A DNA stretch of 64,000 bases from Streptomyces amritsarensis (GCF_001953875.1 NZ_MQUR01000011.1:55313-119312); one strand, 5' to 3'. Counted from the first letter of the stretch, positions 27,374 to 35,738 are shown. The notes: generated by a model from the sequence alone, not told the origin. Translations and numbers: made by a program.

Positions 27374-28174
27374 TCACGGGAAGGCGGGCGGCGGCGGTCC
27401 GAAGCCGGCGGGTGCGGCCTCGGCGGCCGGGGCCTCCTCGGTGCGGACCAGGTCGCGTGCCATCAGCGTGGCCCCCGCCACCGCGCCGGGCATCAGGAGC
27501 ACCGCGACGAGGGGCACCAGGAACGCCAGCACCAGCGGCACTCCGAAGCCCAGCACCAGCAGCCGCCGGGACCGCAGCAGCACCAGCCGCTCGGGCAGCT
27601 CCATCTTGCGGCGCTGGAGGGCCACGGAGGTGAGTTCCTGGGTCAGGAAGTAGCCGGAGACGCAGAACCCGAGCACCGGGACGACCGTCTGGCCGACCAC
27701 CGGGACGAAGCCGAGGGCGAAGAGCACGATGCCGTACAGCACCACCCGCCCGAGCACCTTCACGCTGTCCCGGGCCGAGATCCACAGCTCGCGCCAGAGC
27801 GGCAGGCCGGACTGCGGGACGTCGCCGCCCTCGCTGCGGTCGACCTGCTCCGAGAGGGACTCGTAGAAGGGCTGGCCGATCAGCAGGGTGACGGCGGTGA
27901 AGGTGATCACCGCGAGGAAGAGTCCGAAGCCGAAGAACAGGGCGGTGAGGAAGCCGCGGAAGAGGCCGAGCCACGGGGCGGACCAGTCGTCGGCGAAGGG
28001 GGTCGCCCAGGCGGTCAGGTCGTCGGCGCCGTAGCCGAGCCCGACGAGGGCGCCGACGTACAGGGCGAACGACAGGAGCCCGGGCAGCAGCCCGAAGCCC
28101 AGCCACCGGCCGTGACGCAACACCCATCGCTGTCCGGCCAGCAGGTACCGGAAGCCCCCCGCAAGATCGTGCAT
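27374..28174 (-). CDS. EI24 domain (CysZ-like) membrane protein
   Basis: A 266-residue protein with about five hydrophobic segments and the EI24/CysZ family layout: GFRYLLAGQRWVLRH start, LPGLLSFALYV, then GLFRGFLTALFFGFGLFLAVITFTAVTLLIGQPFYESLSEQV, and a hairpin-rich C-terminus. Relatives are sulfate-uptake proteins (CysZ), but actinobacterial members have no proven substrate. The ATG is 6 nt after TACACT. The Pro/Ala-rich tail is cytoplasmic. Confidence 0.85.
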   Translation of the reverse strand: MHDLAGGFRYLLAGQRWVLRHGRWLGFGLLPGLLSFALYVGALVGLGYGADDLTAWATPFADDWSAPWLGLFRGFLTALFFGFGLFLAVITFTAVTLLIGQPFYESLSEQVDRSEGGDVPQSGLPLWRELWISARDSVKVLGRVVLYGIVLFALGFVPVVGQTVVPVLGFCVSGYFLTQELTSVALQRRKMELPERLVLLRSRRLLVLGFGVPLVLAFLVPLVAVLLMPGAVAGATLMARDLVRTEEAPAAEAAPAGFGPPPPAFP

Positions 28175-28180
28175 GGCGTC

Positions 28181-28186
28181 AGTGTA
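28181..28186 (-). promoter_or_regulatory. -10 hexamer TACACT of the EI24 gene
   Basis: TACACT on the minus strand is 6 nt before the ATG; it lies right next to the terminator of the upstream ohr gene. Confidence 0.45.
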
Positions 28187-28190
28187 CGGC

Positions 28191-28222
28191 GAAGGCCGCA
28201 CCCCGATCGGGGTGCGGCCTTC
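28191..28222 (-). terminator. Terminator of ohr, perfect 32-nt palindrome
   Basis: A perfect palindrome (14-bp arms plus the self-complementary GATC centre) 18 nt after the ohr stop. Confidence 0.85.
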
Positions 28223-28239
28223 GCCCTGCGGCTGCCGGA

Positions 28240-28662
28240 TCAGACGGCGAGCTCGACGGTGATGTTGCCGCGGGTGGCCTTGGAGTAGGGGCAGACCTCG
28301 TGGGCCTTCTCGATGAGCTCCTTGGCGGTGGCGGCGTCCACGTTCGGGATCACGGCGGAGATCTTGACGATCAGGCCGAAGCCGTCGTCGTTCTTGCCGA
28401 TGCCGACCTCGGCGGTGACCGTGGAGCCGGAGATGTCGGCGTTCACGTTCCTGGCGACGACGCCCAGGGCGCCCTGGAAGCAGGCGCTGTAGCCGGCGGC
28501 GAAGAGCTGCTCCGGGTTGGTGCCGGCGCCGGAGCCACCGAGCTCCTTGGGCGGGTTCACGACGACGTCGAGCCGGCCGTCGTTGGTGGCGACGCGGCCG
28601 TCGCGGCCGTTCTCGGCGGTGGCCACGGCGGTGTACGCGACGTCGGACTGCTGGATGGACAT
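28240..28662 (-). CDS. ohr: Organic hydroperoxide resistance protein
   Basis: A 140-residue Ohr/OsmC family peroxidase. The two catalytic cysteines are Cys61 (GYSACFQGAL) and Cys124 (VCPYSKATRGN), as in Ohr. It reduces organic and fatty acid hydroperoxides with lipoylated protein as electron donor. The usual one-Cys MarR regulator OhrR is not beside it; the MarR gene 1.2 kb away has no N-terminal Cys and serves another gene. AGGAGGAA precedes the ATG. Confidence 0.95.
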   Translation of the reverse strand: MSIQQSDVAYTAVATAENGRDGRVATNDGRLDVVVNPPKELGGSGAGTNPEQLFAAGYSACFQGALGVVARNVNADISGSTVTAEVGIGKNDDGFGLIVKISAVIPNVDAATAKELIEKAHEVCPYSKATRGNITVELAV

Positions 28663-28727
28663 GAAGAATGTTCCTCCTGGTAATCGCCGCGACTCGCGCC
28701 CACGGTCACGACGGTTGTGGGGTGAGC

Positions 28728-29750
28728 CTAACCGGTGAAGGAAACGATCATCTTTCCGGTGTTCTCTCCTCGGAGCATGCCGAGGAAGGCGGAGGTGGCG
28801 TTCTCGACGCCCTCGACGACCGTCTCGTCGTAGCGCAGCTCACCGGAGCGCAGCCATCCGGCCACGTCCTGGACGAACTGCTGCTGCAGCCCGGCGTGGT
28901 CGTTGACGAGGATGCCCTGGAGCCGCAGCCGCTTGCCGATGACCTGCATCAGGTTGCGCGGGCCGGGGGCGGCCTCGGTGTCGTTGTAGTGGGCGATCGC
29001 GCCGCAGAGGGTGGCGCGGCCGCCCACGTTCATGGAGGAGATGGCGGCCTCGAGGTGGTCGCCGCCGACGTTGTCGAAGTAGACGTCGACGCCCTCGGGG
29101 GCGGCGGCGCGCAGCTGCTCGGCGACGGGGCCGTTCTTGTAGTTGAAGGCGGCGTCGAAGCCGTACTTCTCCGTGAGGAGCGTCACCTTCTCGTCGGAGC
29201 CGGCGGAGCCGATCACCCGGGACGCGCCCTTGATCCTGGCGAACTGGCCGACGAGGCCGCCGACCGCTCCCGCGGCGCCGGAGACGAAGACGGAGTCGCC
29301 CTCCTTGAAGGAGGCGACCTCGAAGAGCCCGGCGTAGGCGGTCAGGCCCGGCATGCCGAGGACGCCGAGGTAGGTGGAGAGCGGGGCGAGGGAGGCGTCG
29401 ACCTTGGTGGCGTGCTTCGCGTCGAGCTCGGCGTACTCGCGCCAGCCCAGGCCGTGCAGGACGTGGTCGCCGACGGCGAAGCCCTCGGCGTTGGAGGCGA
29501 CGACCTCGCCGACCGCGCCACCGTCCATGGGGCGGTCGAGCTGGAAGGGCGGGACGTAGGACTTCACATCGTTCATACGGCCGCGCATGTACGGGTCCAC
29601 GGACATGTGGAGGTTGCGCACGAGGATCCGGCCGGCGGCGGGCTCGGCGTCGACGGGTGCCTCACGCAGGGCGAAGTCCTCGGGGACGGGCCAGCCCTGC
29701 GGACGACGGACGAGGTGCCACTCGCGGCTCACGGCGGGGATCTCAGACAT
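28728..29750 (-). CDS. NADP-dependent oxidoreductase, MDR family (leukotriene/curcumin reductase-like)
   Basis: A 340-residue zinc-free medium-chain dehydrogenase: start RRPQGWPVPEDFALREAPV, SVDPYMRGRM, NADP-binding GAAGAVGGLVGQ, and FDNVGGDHLEAAISSMN. Relatives reduce the double bond of alkenals, 15-oxoprostaglandins or curcumin. It is divergent from a MarR gene with a clear dyad between, so it is probably induced by an electrophile. Confidence 0.93.
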   Translation of the reverse strand: MSEIPAVSREWHLVRRPQGWPVPEDFALREAPVDAEPAAGRILVRNLHMSVDPYMRGRMNDVKSYVPPFQLDRPMDGGAVGEVVASNAEGFAVGDHVLHGLGWREYAELDAKHATKVDASLAPLSTYLGVLGMPGLTAYAGLFEVASFKEGDSVFVSGAAGAVGGLVGQFARIKGASRVIGSAGSDEKVTLLTEKYGFDAAFNYKNGPVAEQLRAAAPEGVDVYFDNVGGDHLEAAISSMNVGGRATLCGAIAHYNDTEAAPGPRNLMQVIGKRLRLQGILVNDHAGLQQQFVQDVAGWLRSGELRYDETVVEGVENATSAFLGMLRGENTGKMIVSFTG

Positions 29751-29779
29751 GTGCGGCGCTCCTGGTAAGAACGAATTGC

Positions 29780-29792
29780 TTCACTAGGTGAA
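29780..29792. promoter_or_regulatory. Palindrome TTCAC-TAG-GTGAA, candidate MarR operator
   Basis: A perfect 5-bp dyad around TAG in the 96-nt spacer between the oxidoreductase and MarR genes. It lies close to the oxidoreductase start, in position to block its promoter. Confidence 0.6.
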
Positions 29793-29834
29793 ACAACCAT
29801 GCGCCTGGATATTTCATGTTGTCAAGTAAACGGG

Positions 29835-29840
29835 TACGCT
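29835..29840 (+). promoter_or_regulatory. -10 hexamer TACGCT of the MarR gene
   Basis: TACGCT is 6 nt before the ATG at 29847; a weak TTTCAT lies 17 nt upstream of it. Confidence 0.5.
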
Positions 29841-29846
29841 GGATCC

Positions 29847-30269
29847 ATGCCCAGTCGTCGTGTAGACCCAGTGACCGTCGAGGTCGTCGAACTCATCGGT
29901 GACGTCGTGAGCCGGTACCACATGGAATACGAGCACGCGGCCGCCAGCCATCAGCTGACCGGCGCCCAGGCCAGGGTGCTGAACCTGCTCTCGCTGGAGC
30001 CGACGCCCATGCGCCGTATCGCGCAGAAGCTGCGGTGCGAGCCCTCGAACGTGACGGGCATCATCGACCGGCTGGAGAGCCGCGGCCTGGTGGAGCGCCG
30101 TCCGGACCCCTCCGACCGGCGGGTCAAGCTGGCCGCCCCCACCGAGGAGGGGCTGCGGACGGCGGAGCGGCTGCGCGAGTCGCTGGACTTCGCGCGCGAG
30201 CCCCTGGCCGGGCTCTCCCCGGCGGAGCGGGCCGTGCTGCGGGACCTGCTCAAGCGGATGCTGGCCTGA
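29847..30269 (+). CDS. MarR family transcriptional regulator
   Basis: A 140-residue MarR protein: winged helix with LTGAQARVLNLLSLEPTPMRRIAQKLRCEPSNVTGIIDRLESRGLVERRPDPSDRRVKLAAPTEEG, the wing being the DxRxxxL type. There is a single Cys in the recognition-helix region (RCEPSN) but none at the OhrR position. It is divergent from the MDR oxidoreductase and probably its repressor. Confidence 0.92.
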   Translation: MPSRRVDPVTVEVVELIGDVVSRYHMEYEHAAASHQLTGAQARVLNLLSLEPTPMRRIAQKLRCEPSNVTGIIDRLESRGLVERRPDPSDRRVKLAAPTEEGLRTAERLRESLDFAREPLAGLSPAERAVLRDLLKRMLA

Positions 30270-30278
30270 CCCCACCGG

Positions 30279-31001
30279 TCACGAGCAGAAGATCCAGAGC
30301 ACACAGCTCTTGGTCGGCGTGGGCGTGGGCGACTGCGTCGGCGGAACGGGGGGCGGCGCCTGGGTGCTGCCGGTGGCGCCCTGCGAGGGCGTACCGGAGC
30401 CGGAGGCCTGTACGGACGGCCCGCGCCCGGGGGTGACCGACGCCGAGCCCGACAGGGTCGGGGCGGGGACCGGCTCCGTGGGTCCGGGTCGGCCGGCGTC
30501 CCCGGTCGGCGCCCCGGTCCCGGATTTCCCCGTGGCCGCGACCGGTGCCTTCACGGTGGCCTTCCCGGTGCCCGCGGGGGCGGCGGCCGTCGGCGCGCCC
30601 GACAGCGGCGCGGGATCCTTGGGCGCGTCGTCGATCAGGACGACGTCGGAGGCGCGGTCGGTGCGTTCCCCGTCGGCGGCCAGGCCCGCCACCATCAGGG
30701 AGCCCGCGGTCGCGAGCAGCACCCCGAGCGAGAGGCTCAGCACGGTGCGGCGGCGGCGCCGGTGCGCGACCCGGCGGCGGGCGCCGGCCCTGCGCTCGTT
30801 CGGGGCGGAGAGCACCACGAGGGAGTCCGCGTGGACGTCGACCGGTGCGGTCGGCGGGTCCGCGGCGGGCCCCTCCACCCTGGGCGGCTGCGGCGGCCCG
30901 GCGGCGGGCGCGGCGGGTATCAGGTACTCGGCGGGCGTTCCGCAGCCGGCGCACGCCAGCGCGCCGTTGAGGTGCCTCCGGCAGGCGTGGCAATAGTTCA
31001 T
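30279..31001 (-). CDS. Zinc-ribbon membrane protein with Pro/Ser/Thr-rich exterior
   Basis: A 240-residue protein. The N-terminus is a CxxC-x9-CxxC zinc ribbon (Cys4, 7, 17, 20), followed by a flexible stretch, an Arg-rich block (RRAGARRRVAHRRRRR, about 71-86) and one membrane helix (about 88-108). The remainder is low-complexity Ala, Pro, Gly, Thr and ends CVLWIFCS with two cysteines. By the positive-inside rule the ribbon is cytoplasmic and the tail outside. Function unknown; such proteins are common singletons in streptomycetes. The gene begins only 9 nt after the MarR gene ends, on the opposite strand. Confidence 0.75.
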   Translation of the reverse strand: MNYCHACRRHLNGALACAGCGTPAEYLIPAAPAAGPPQPPRVEGPAADPPTAPVDVHADSLVVLSAPNERRAGARRRVAHRRRRRTVLSLSLGVLLATAGSLMVAGLAADGERTDRASDVVLIDDAPKDPAPLSGAPTAAAPAGTGKATVKAPVAATGKSGTGAPTGDAGRPGPTEPVPAPTLSGSASVTPGRGPSVQASGSGTPSQGATGSTQAPPPVPPTQSPTPTPTKSCVLWIFCS

Positions 31002-31079
31002 GGCGCCCGCAGGCTACGTGGTGGGCGGCAACTTCCGGATCCCGAGAACGTAAGGATCCTGTGTGGAATCGTTCCCTCC

Positions 31080-31682
31080 ATGACATCTTTCGGTCCGGTC
31101 GGGTTCCAGTTGGTGCTGCTGCGGCGGATGGCCGACTTCCAGCCGGACCTCGCCGACGAGGCCCGCCGCCGCCTGGGCGCCTCGCTCGCGGACCAGCGGG
31201 AGGCGAACAAGCGCTGGCAGGCGATGGTGCGCTCGCCGCGCGCCCGCGGGGCGCTGGCCCGGTACCGCTCGGTGCTCGGGGCACCGGAGTCGGTCGAGCA
31301 CCGCACGATCGGCGACCTGGAGTGCGAGGCCCTGCGGTGGCCGCTGCCGCTCTGGCCGGACCTGCGCTTCGAGGTGCTGGCGGCTCCGGACGGGGCGGTG
31401 TGGAACGAATGGCTCGTACGGGCCCCGGGCGTGCGCGGGCCCGTACTGGAGTCTGCGGACGACCTGCTGCCCTGGTCGGCGACGGTGGACGAGGTGGCGC
31501 GGGCCTTCGCGCCGGTACGGCCGATGGAGGGCACCGCCCCGACGCGCTGGCGCCTCGCCTTCACCGCACAGGGCCGTCCGTGCGTGGCGGAGTTCACCTA
31601 CGGCCTGCTCCAGCGGGTGGCCGCGGCCGGCCCCGAGCCGGACCTGAGCCGGACCTCAGCCGGTCCTCAGGCGTCGCGGTAG
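31080..31682 (+). CDS. Hypothetical protein
   Basis: A 200-residue soluble protein, not recognised. It starts with FQLVLLRRMADFQPDLADEARRRLG, has a predicted helical N-terminal half and a mixed C-terminal half with several Trp (WPLPLWPDLRFEVL, WNEWLVRAPG). No signal peptide, helix-turn-helix or catalytic motif was seen. Codon use is normal for the window, which supports coding. The last 16 nt overlap the convergent small membrane protein gene. Confidence 0.65.
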   Translation: MTSFGPVGFQLVLLRRMADFQPDLADEARRRLGASLADQREANKRWQAMVRSPRARGALARYRSVLGAPESVEHRTIGDLECEALRWPLPLWPDLRFEVLAAPDGAVWNEWLVRAPGVRGPVLESADDLLPWSATVDEVARAFAPVRPMEGTAPTRWRLAFTAQGRPCVAEFTYGLLQRVAAAGPEPDLSRTSAGPQASR

Positions 31683-32098
31683 GCGCCCCGGGCGGTGCGG
31701 CTGATCCGGCGGACCCGTGACAGGGCGTACCCCGCCGTCACGTACCCCGCGCCCACCGACAGGGGCCCGAGCACGGCCAGCAGCGGCACGGCCGACAGGA
31801 ACAGCGGGTCGTGGGGGCGCTCCTGCCCGAGAGGCGGGCAGGACGGTCCGCCGACCGCCGCGCCCGGGCAGTCGGCGGGCGCGAGGACGACCCTGCTTTC
31901 GGAGCCCGACCCCAGGAGCGGCCCGCTGCCCCTGCTCACGGCCTGTTCGGCCAGCAACAGGACAACGGTGACGAACGCCGTCCCGGCCAGCATGAACACC
32001 CCGGCGTAGAGGCAGGTGAGGCGCAGGCGGGTGACGGAACGCCGCGGCGGCGCGAGCCGCCGCTCGTCGGCGGCCCGGGCTCGGGCCCGGTACGGCAT
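31667..32098 (-). CDS. Truncated sensor: two-helix plus partial HAMP protein
   Basis: A 143-residue protein made only of the input part of a sensor histidine kinase: an Arg-rich N-terminus with RLRLTCLYAGVFMLAGTAFVTVVLLLA (helix about 24-50), an external loop of about 50 residues with two cysteines, a second helix (about 100-124), and the beginning of a HAMP linker (GYALSRVRRISRTARGAY). The stop comes where the dimerisation and ATPase domains should begin, and no kinase remnant is visible downstream. GAGGGGGA precedes the ATG. It could be a decayed kinase or a real small signalling membrane protein. Confidence 0.65.
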   Translation of the reverse strand: MPYRARARAADERRLAPPRRSVTRLRLTCLYAGVFMLAGTAFVTVVLLLAEQAVSRGSGPLLGSGSESRVVLAPADCPGAAVGGPSCPPLGQERPHDPLFLSAVPLLAVLGPLSVGAGYVTAGYALSRVRRISRTARGAYRDA

Positions 32099-32198
32099 CG
32101 GCACTTCCCCCTCAGGACGCAACGGCCTCCCCGATTGTCGCGCGCGGCCCCTAAACAGAGCGTCAGCACCGGTCGCCGTCCCGTCGCGGGACGCGCGC

Positions 32199-32912
32199 CT
32201 ACGAGGTGAGGAAGGCCCGCACCCCGGCCGAGGTGCCGTCGTCGCCGAGCAGGTCGTTGTGCCGGAGGCAGCCGACCGGCGTGTTGACGGCGCCCGCGAG
32301 CGGGACGCTGTCGTCGGGGTTGACCACCTCGTCGCAGCCCGACCAGAAGGTCGCGTACTTCACCGCGCCCGGGGTCGGGTCCCCGCCGCCCAGGTTCTTC
32401 ACCACGTACGACCCGGGGGTCATGTCCCGGCACGCCTGGTCCCACAGCGCGCAGGCCCACGCGGTGGAGGTGCCGCGGTTGGGGCCGGCGAGTGAGACCC
32501 AGTGGTCGACGGTGGCCGTGCCCCCGCCGAACTTGACGTACCAGCGGCTCACCAGCGAGCCGAAGGAGTGCGCCACGACGTCGACCTTGGCGGCGCCGGT
32601 CTCGCGGCGGACCTGTTCGACGTAGGCGCCGAGCCGCCCGGCGAGGACCTCGTTGACCGACTGGTGGGTGTCGTAGCCGAAGGAGAAGAGCTCCGCGTCG
32701 GTGTACCCGTCGGCGCGCAGGTCGGCGCGGAGGCCGCCCCAGACGCCCGGGTCGGCGTTGTACCCGTGGACGAAGACCACCGGGCTGCGCGGTGATGCCC
32801 GGTCAGCGACGGGGGCCGGACCCCGGTCGGGGGCACGGGCCGCGGCGGGCGCCGTGAGCGACGCCAGGCAGAGCGTCAGGAGCGCGACCAGTGCCTGCCG
32901 GGCCGTCAGCAT
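32199..32912 (-). CDS. Secreted lipase/esterase (alpha/beta hydrolase, lipase class 2 type)
   Basis: A 237-residue exported lipase with a signal peptide (hydrophobic about 5-24, AAA-RA cleavage near 26). FVHGYNADPGVW gives the oxyanion hole, Ser116 sits in AHSFGS, and Asp200 or Asp201 (NPDDSVPL) with His218 (LRHNDLL) complete the triad. Four cysteines in the second half can form disulfides. AAAGGGG lies 7 nt before the ATG. Confidence 0.88.
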   Translation of the reverse strand: MLTARQALVALLTLCLASLTAPAAARAPDRGPAPVADRASPRSPVVFVHGYNADPGVWGGLRADLRADGYTDAELFSFGYDTHQSVNEVLAGRLGAYVEQVRRETGAAKVDVVAHSFGSLVSRWYVKFGGGTATVDHWVSLAGPNRGTSTAWACALWDQACRDMTPGSYVVKNLGGGDPTPGAVKYATFWSGCDEVVNPDDSVPLAGAVNTPVGCLRHNDLLGDDGTSAGVRAFLTS

Positions 32913-33123
32913 CGGGTCCCCTTTACCTTGTTACGCGCGAGTAGCGCGTGCGGTGCGGGCATGGTGCTGCCTGTCGGTACAGAAATCCACCCCCATGCAG
33001 CCGCGACACACCCACGGCCGGAGCATTCCAACGGGCGGACAGCCCCAAATGCCCGAGATGATATGTAAAGCGACCGGCACTTCCGCCGGTCCCTTTGCGT
33101 CAGCGCTCTCGGGAGGTTCCGCC

Positions 33124-34161
33124 GTGACCGTCAGTCTTGAGCAGTTGCGCCGCTGCCACGTCGCCGTCGACCTGGGGGCGGCCAGGACCCGCGTGTACGT
33201 CAAGGGCGCCGGCCTCGTGGTCGACGAGCCCAGCGTCGCCGCGGTCAACACGCGCACCGGCGCACTCATCGCCGTCGGAACCTTCGCCGAGCGGATGACC
33301 GGCCGCACCCCCGACTACATCAGGGTCGTGCGCCCCGTCTCCGGCGGCACCGTCGTCGACATCGAGATGGCCCAGCGGATGCTGCGCCACCTCCTCGGCG
33401 AGAAGCTGCGGCGCGCCCTGCGGCGCAAGCCGCGGCTGCGGGCCGCCGCCTGCACCCCGCACGACGCGGACCCGCTCGCCCAGCGGGCGGCCGTGGAGAC
33501 CCTGGTCGGGCTCGGGGCGCGGCGCGTCGAACTGGTCGACACCCTGATCGCGGCGGCCGTCGGCTGCGGACTGCCCGTGGAGCAGCCGACCGCGACGATG
33601 ATCATGGTGTGCGGAGCCGCGGCCACCCAGGTCGCCGTCCTCTCCCTCGGTTCGATCGTCACCGCCCAGCGGATCCCCGTCGGCGGCGAGGCCATCGACC
33701 ACGCCGTCGTGCAGCACCTGCGCCACGCGCACGAGCTGATGCTGCCCAGCCAGGCGGTCCGGCCTCTGCAACTGGCCCTGCACGGAAACGGCCTCACCTC
33801 GGAGGGGCCCGCCTCCACCCTCATCCACGGCCGTGACGTGGCCACCGGCCTGGCCCGTTCCGTCCACGTGGACACCGCGGCCGTGCGGGACGCCATCCAC
33901 ACCCCGCTGACCGCGGTCCTGGACGGAATCGGCAAGGTGCTGCGGGACTGCCCGCCCGACCTGGTGGCCGACCTGACGGACCGGGGAATCATGATGGTGG
34001 GCGGCAGCGCCCTGCTGCCGGGCCTGGACCAGATGCTGCGGGACGCCACCGGCATGCCCGTCGCCATCGCCGAACGGCCGGACGTGTGCGCGGTGATGGG
34101 TCTCGGCGCGATGCTCGAAGGGAAGATCGCCCCGATGGTCCTCAACCCGCTGGCCGGATGA
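33124..34161 (+). CDS. mbl: MreB-like actin homologue Mbl with degenerate ATP site
   Basis: A 345-residue MreB/Mbl family protein; these form membrane-bound filaments that guide wall synthesis, in Streptomyces mainly in sporulation. The phosphate-1 region (AVDLGAARTRVYVKGAGLVVDEPSV, 14-38) and adenosine region (GIMMVGGSALLPGLDQML) are recognisable. The phosphate-2 region, canonically VVDIGGGTTEVAV, reads IMVCGAAATQVAV (160-172): the Asp and glycines are lost, and the Glu of the following EPMAAAIGAG-type block is also replaced (VDTLIAAAVGCG, 138-149). ATP hydrolysis is therefore doubtful. GGGAGG precedes the GTG. The stop overlaps the next start in an ATGA. Confidence 0.85.
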   Translation: MTVSLEQLRRCHVAVDLGAARTRVYVKGAGLVVDEPSVAAVNTRTGALIAVGTFAERMTGRTPDYIRVVRPVSGGTVVDIEMAQRMLRHLLGEKLRRALRRKPRLRAAACTPHDADPLAQRAAVETLVGLGARRVELVDTLIAAAVGCGLPVEQPTATMIMVCGAAATQVAVLSLGSIVTAQRIPVGGEAIDHAVVQHLRHAHELMLPSQAVRPLQLALHGNGLTSEGPASTLIHGRDVATGLARSVHVDTAAVRDAIHTPLTAVLDGIGKVLRDCPPDLVADLTDRGIMMVGGSALLPGLDQMLRDATGMPVAIAERPDVCAVMGLGAMLEGKIAPMVLNPLAG

Positions 34162-35738
34162 CGGACGAAGGGCACGGGAGGCCCGCCGGACAGTCCGACG
34201 AGGACGCGGCGAGCCTCCCCGTGCTGCTGGAGGCCGTACTGAGCGTCGGCTCCGAGCTGGAGCTGCGCGCCACCCTCCAGCACATCGTGGACTCGGCGGC
34301 CGAGCTGTGCTCGGCCCGGTACGGCGCGCTGGGGATCCTCGACCCCGAGCGCGTCCTGGTGACCGCGCTGTTCACGACCGGGCTGACCGAGGAGCAGCGG
34401 GCGGCCGTCCCCCACCTGCCCGACGGCCGCTCCGGCCTGCTCGGCGTCCTCGCCCGGGACCCGCGGCCGCTGCTCCTGGACGACCTCACCCGGGATCCCC
34501 GGGCCGCCGGCTTCCCGCCCGGCCACCCGCCCATGCGCAGCTTCCTCGGCGTCCCGATCCGGGTCCACAACGAGGTCTTCGGCAACCTCTACCTCACCGA
34601 GAAGCACGGCGGCGGCCCCTTCACCGAGGAGGACGTCGCCCTCGTGCGCGTCCTGGCCGCACAGGCGGGCATAGCGATCGGCAACGCCAGGCTGTACGAG
34701 ACCGCGCGCCGCCGGGAGCGCTGGATCGAAGGGGCCTCCGCCGTGACGACGACCCTGCTGGCGGGGGAGCCGGCGGCGGACGCCCTCAGGTGCGTGGCCG
34801 AACGGGCCCGGCTGCTCGCCGACGCCGCGGCCGGGGTGGTGCTCCAGCCGACCCCCCAGGGCGGCATGGAGATCGTGGCCGCCTCCACCCAGGGCGACCC
34901 CGGCGACCTGGTCGGGACGGCGATCGCCCCCGGCTCACCCGTCCTGGAACAACTCCTCGGCGGCGAACCCGTCTTCATCGACGACTCCGCCACCGATCCC
35001 CGGATGACCACGCGCGTCCGGATGCGGTTCGGGCCGAGCATGATGCTCCCGCTGCAGAGCGGAGGCCGGCTGATCGGCACCCTGGCCCTGCCGCGCGCCC
35101 GGGGCGGCCCGGCGTACGACGCGGTGGACAGGCTCCTCGCCTCGCAGTTCGCCTCCCAGGCCGCGCTGGCCCTCGTACTGGCGGACGCCCAGCACGACCG
35201 GGAGCAGCTCGCGGTGTACGAGGACCGCGACCGGATCGCACGGGACCTGCACGACCTGGTGGTCCAGCGGCTCTTCGCCACCGAGATGATGCTGGAGAGC
35301 ACCCGGCGGCGCGCCGCGAACGCCCCCTCCGGGGACACGGTCGGCGACGAACTCACCCGCGCCGTCGACGAACTGGACTCCACCATCCAGGAGGTCCGCA
35401 CCGCCATCTTCGCCCTCCAGCAGCCGCCGACCGACGCCCCGACCACCTTCCGCGGGCGGGTCCTGCGCGAGACGGGCGGCGCGGCGGTCCTGCTCGGCTT
35501 CCAGCCGTCGGTGCACTTCGCCGGCGCGGTGGACGCCCTGCTCCCGGCGGCCGTGGCCGGCGACCTGCTCACGGCCCTGCGCGGCGCACTGGCCGCCGCG
35601 CACCGGCGCAGCCAGGTCACGTCGATCGAGGTGGTGGTGGACGCGTCCCCGGAGCGGGTCCGCCTGACCGTGACGGACGACGGCCGTGGCGAACGCGGTA
35701 CGCGGGGCACGACGGTGACGTGGGAGTCGGCCCTCTGA
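34158..35738 (+). CDS. Dual-GAF histidine-kinase-like protein with degenerate ATPase domain
   Basis: A 526-residue DevS/DosS-type protein: GAF domains at about 35-180 and 200-345, then HisKA_3 with the phospho-acceptor motif RDRIARDLHD (His365). The C-terminal ATPase part is reduced. The N-box, normally REALxNxxRHA, reads RGALAAAHRRS (475-485), lacking the Glu and Asn; a G1-like DDGRG (507-511) follows, but the G2 segment GLxNLxxRAxxxGG is absent and the protein ends almost at once. Autokinase activity is unlikely. No heme-ligand His typical of DosS was identified. It is translationally coupled to mbl, so it may act with Mbl. Confidence 0.85.
   Translation: MTDEGHGRPAGQSDEDAASLPVLLEAVLSVGSELELRATLQHIVDSAAELCSARYGALGILDPERVLVTALFTTGLTEEQRAAVPHLPDGRSGLLGVLARDPRPLLLDDLTRDPRAAGFPPGHPPMRSFLGVPIRVHNEVFGNLYLTEKHGGGPFTEEDVALVRVLAAQAGIAIGNARLYETARRRERWIEGASAVTTTLLAGEPAADALRCVAERARLLADAAAGVVLQPTPQGGMEIVAASTQGDPGDLVGTAIAPGSPVLEQLLGGEPVFIDDSATDPRMTTRVRMRFGPSMMLPLQSGGRLIGTLALPRARGGPAYDAVDRLLASQFASQAALALVLADAQHDREQLAVYEDRDRIARDLHDLVVQRLFATEMMLESTRRRAANAPSGDTVGDELTRAVDELDSTIQEVRTAIFALQQPPTDAPTTFRGRVLRETGGAAVLLGFQPSVHFAGAVDALLPAAVAGDLLTALRGALAAAHRRSQVTSIEVVVDASPERVRLTVTDDGRGERGTRGTTVTWESAL

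Noticed and set aside
28240..30269. ohr-ohrR pair
   Set aside because: The MarR protein lacks the N-terminal peroxidatic Cys of OhrR and is arranged divergently to the MDR oxidoreductase, not to ohr.
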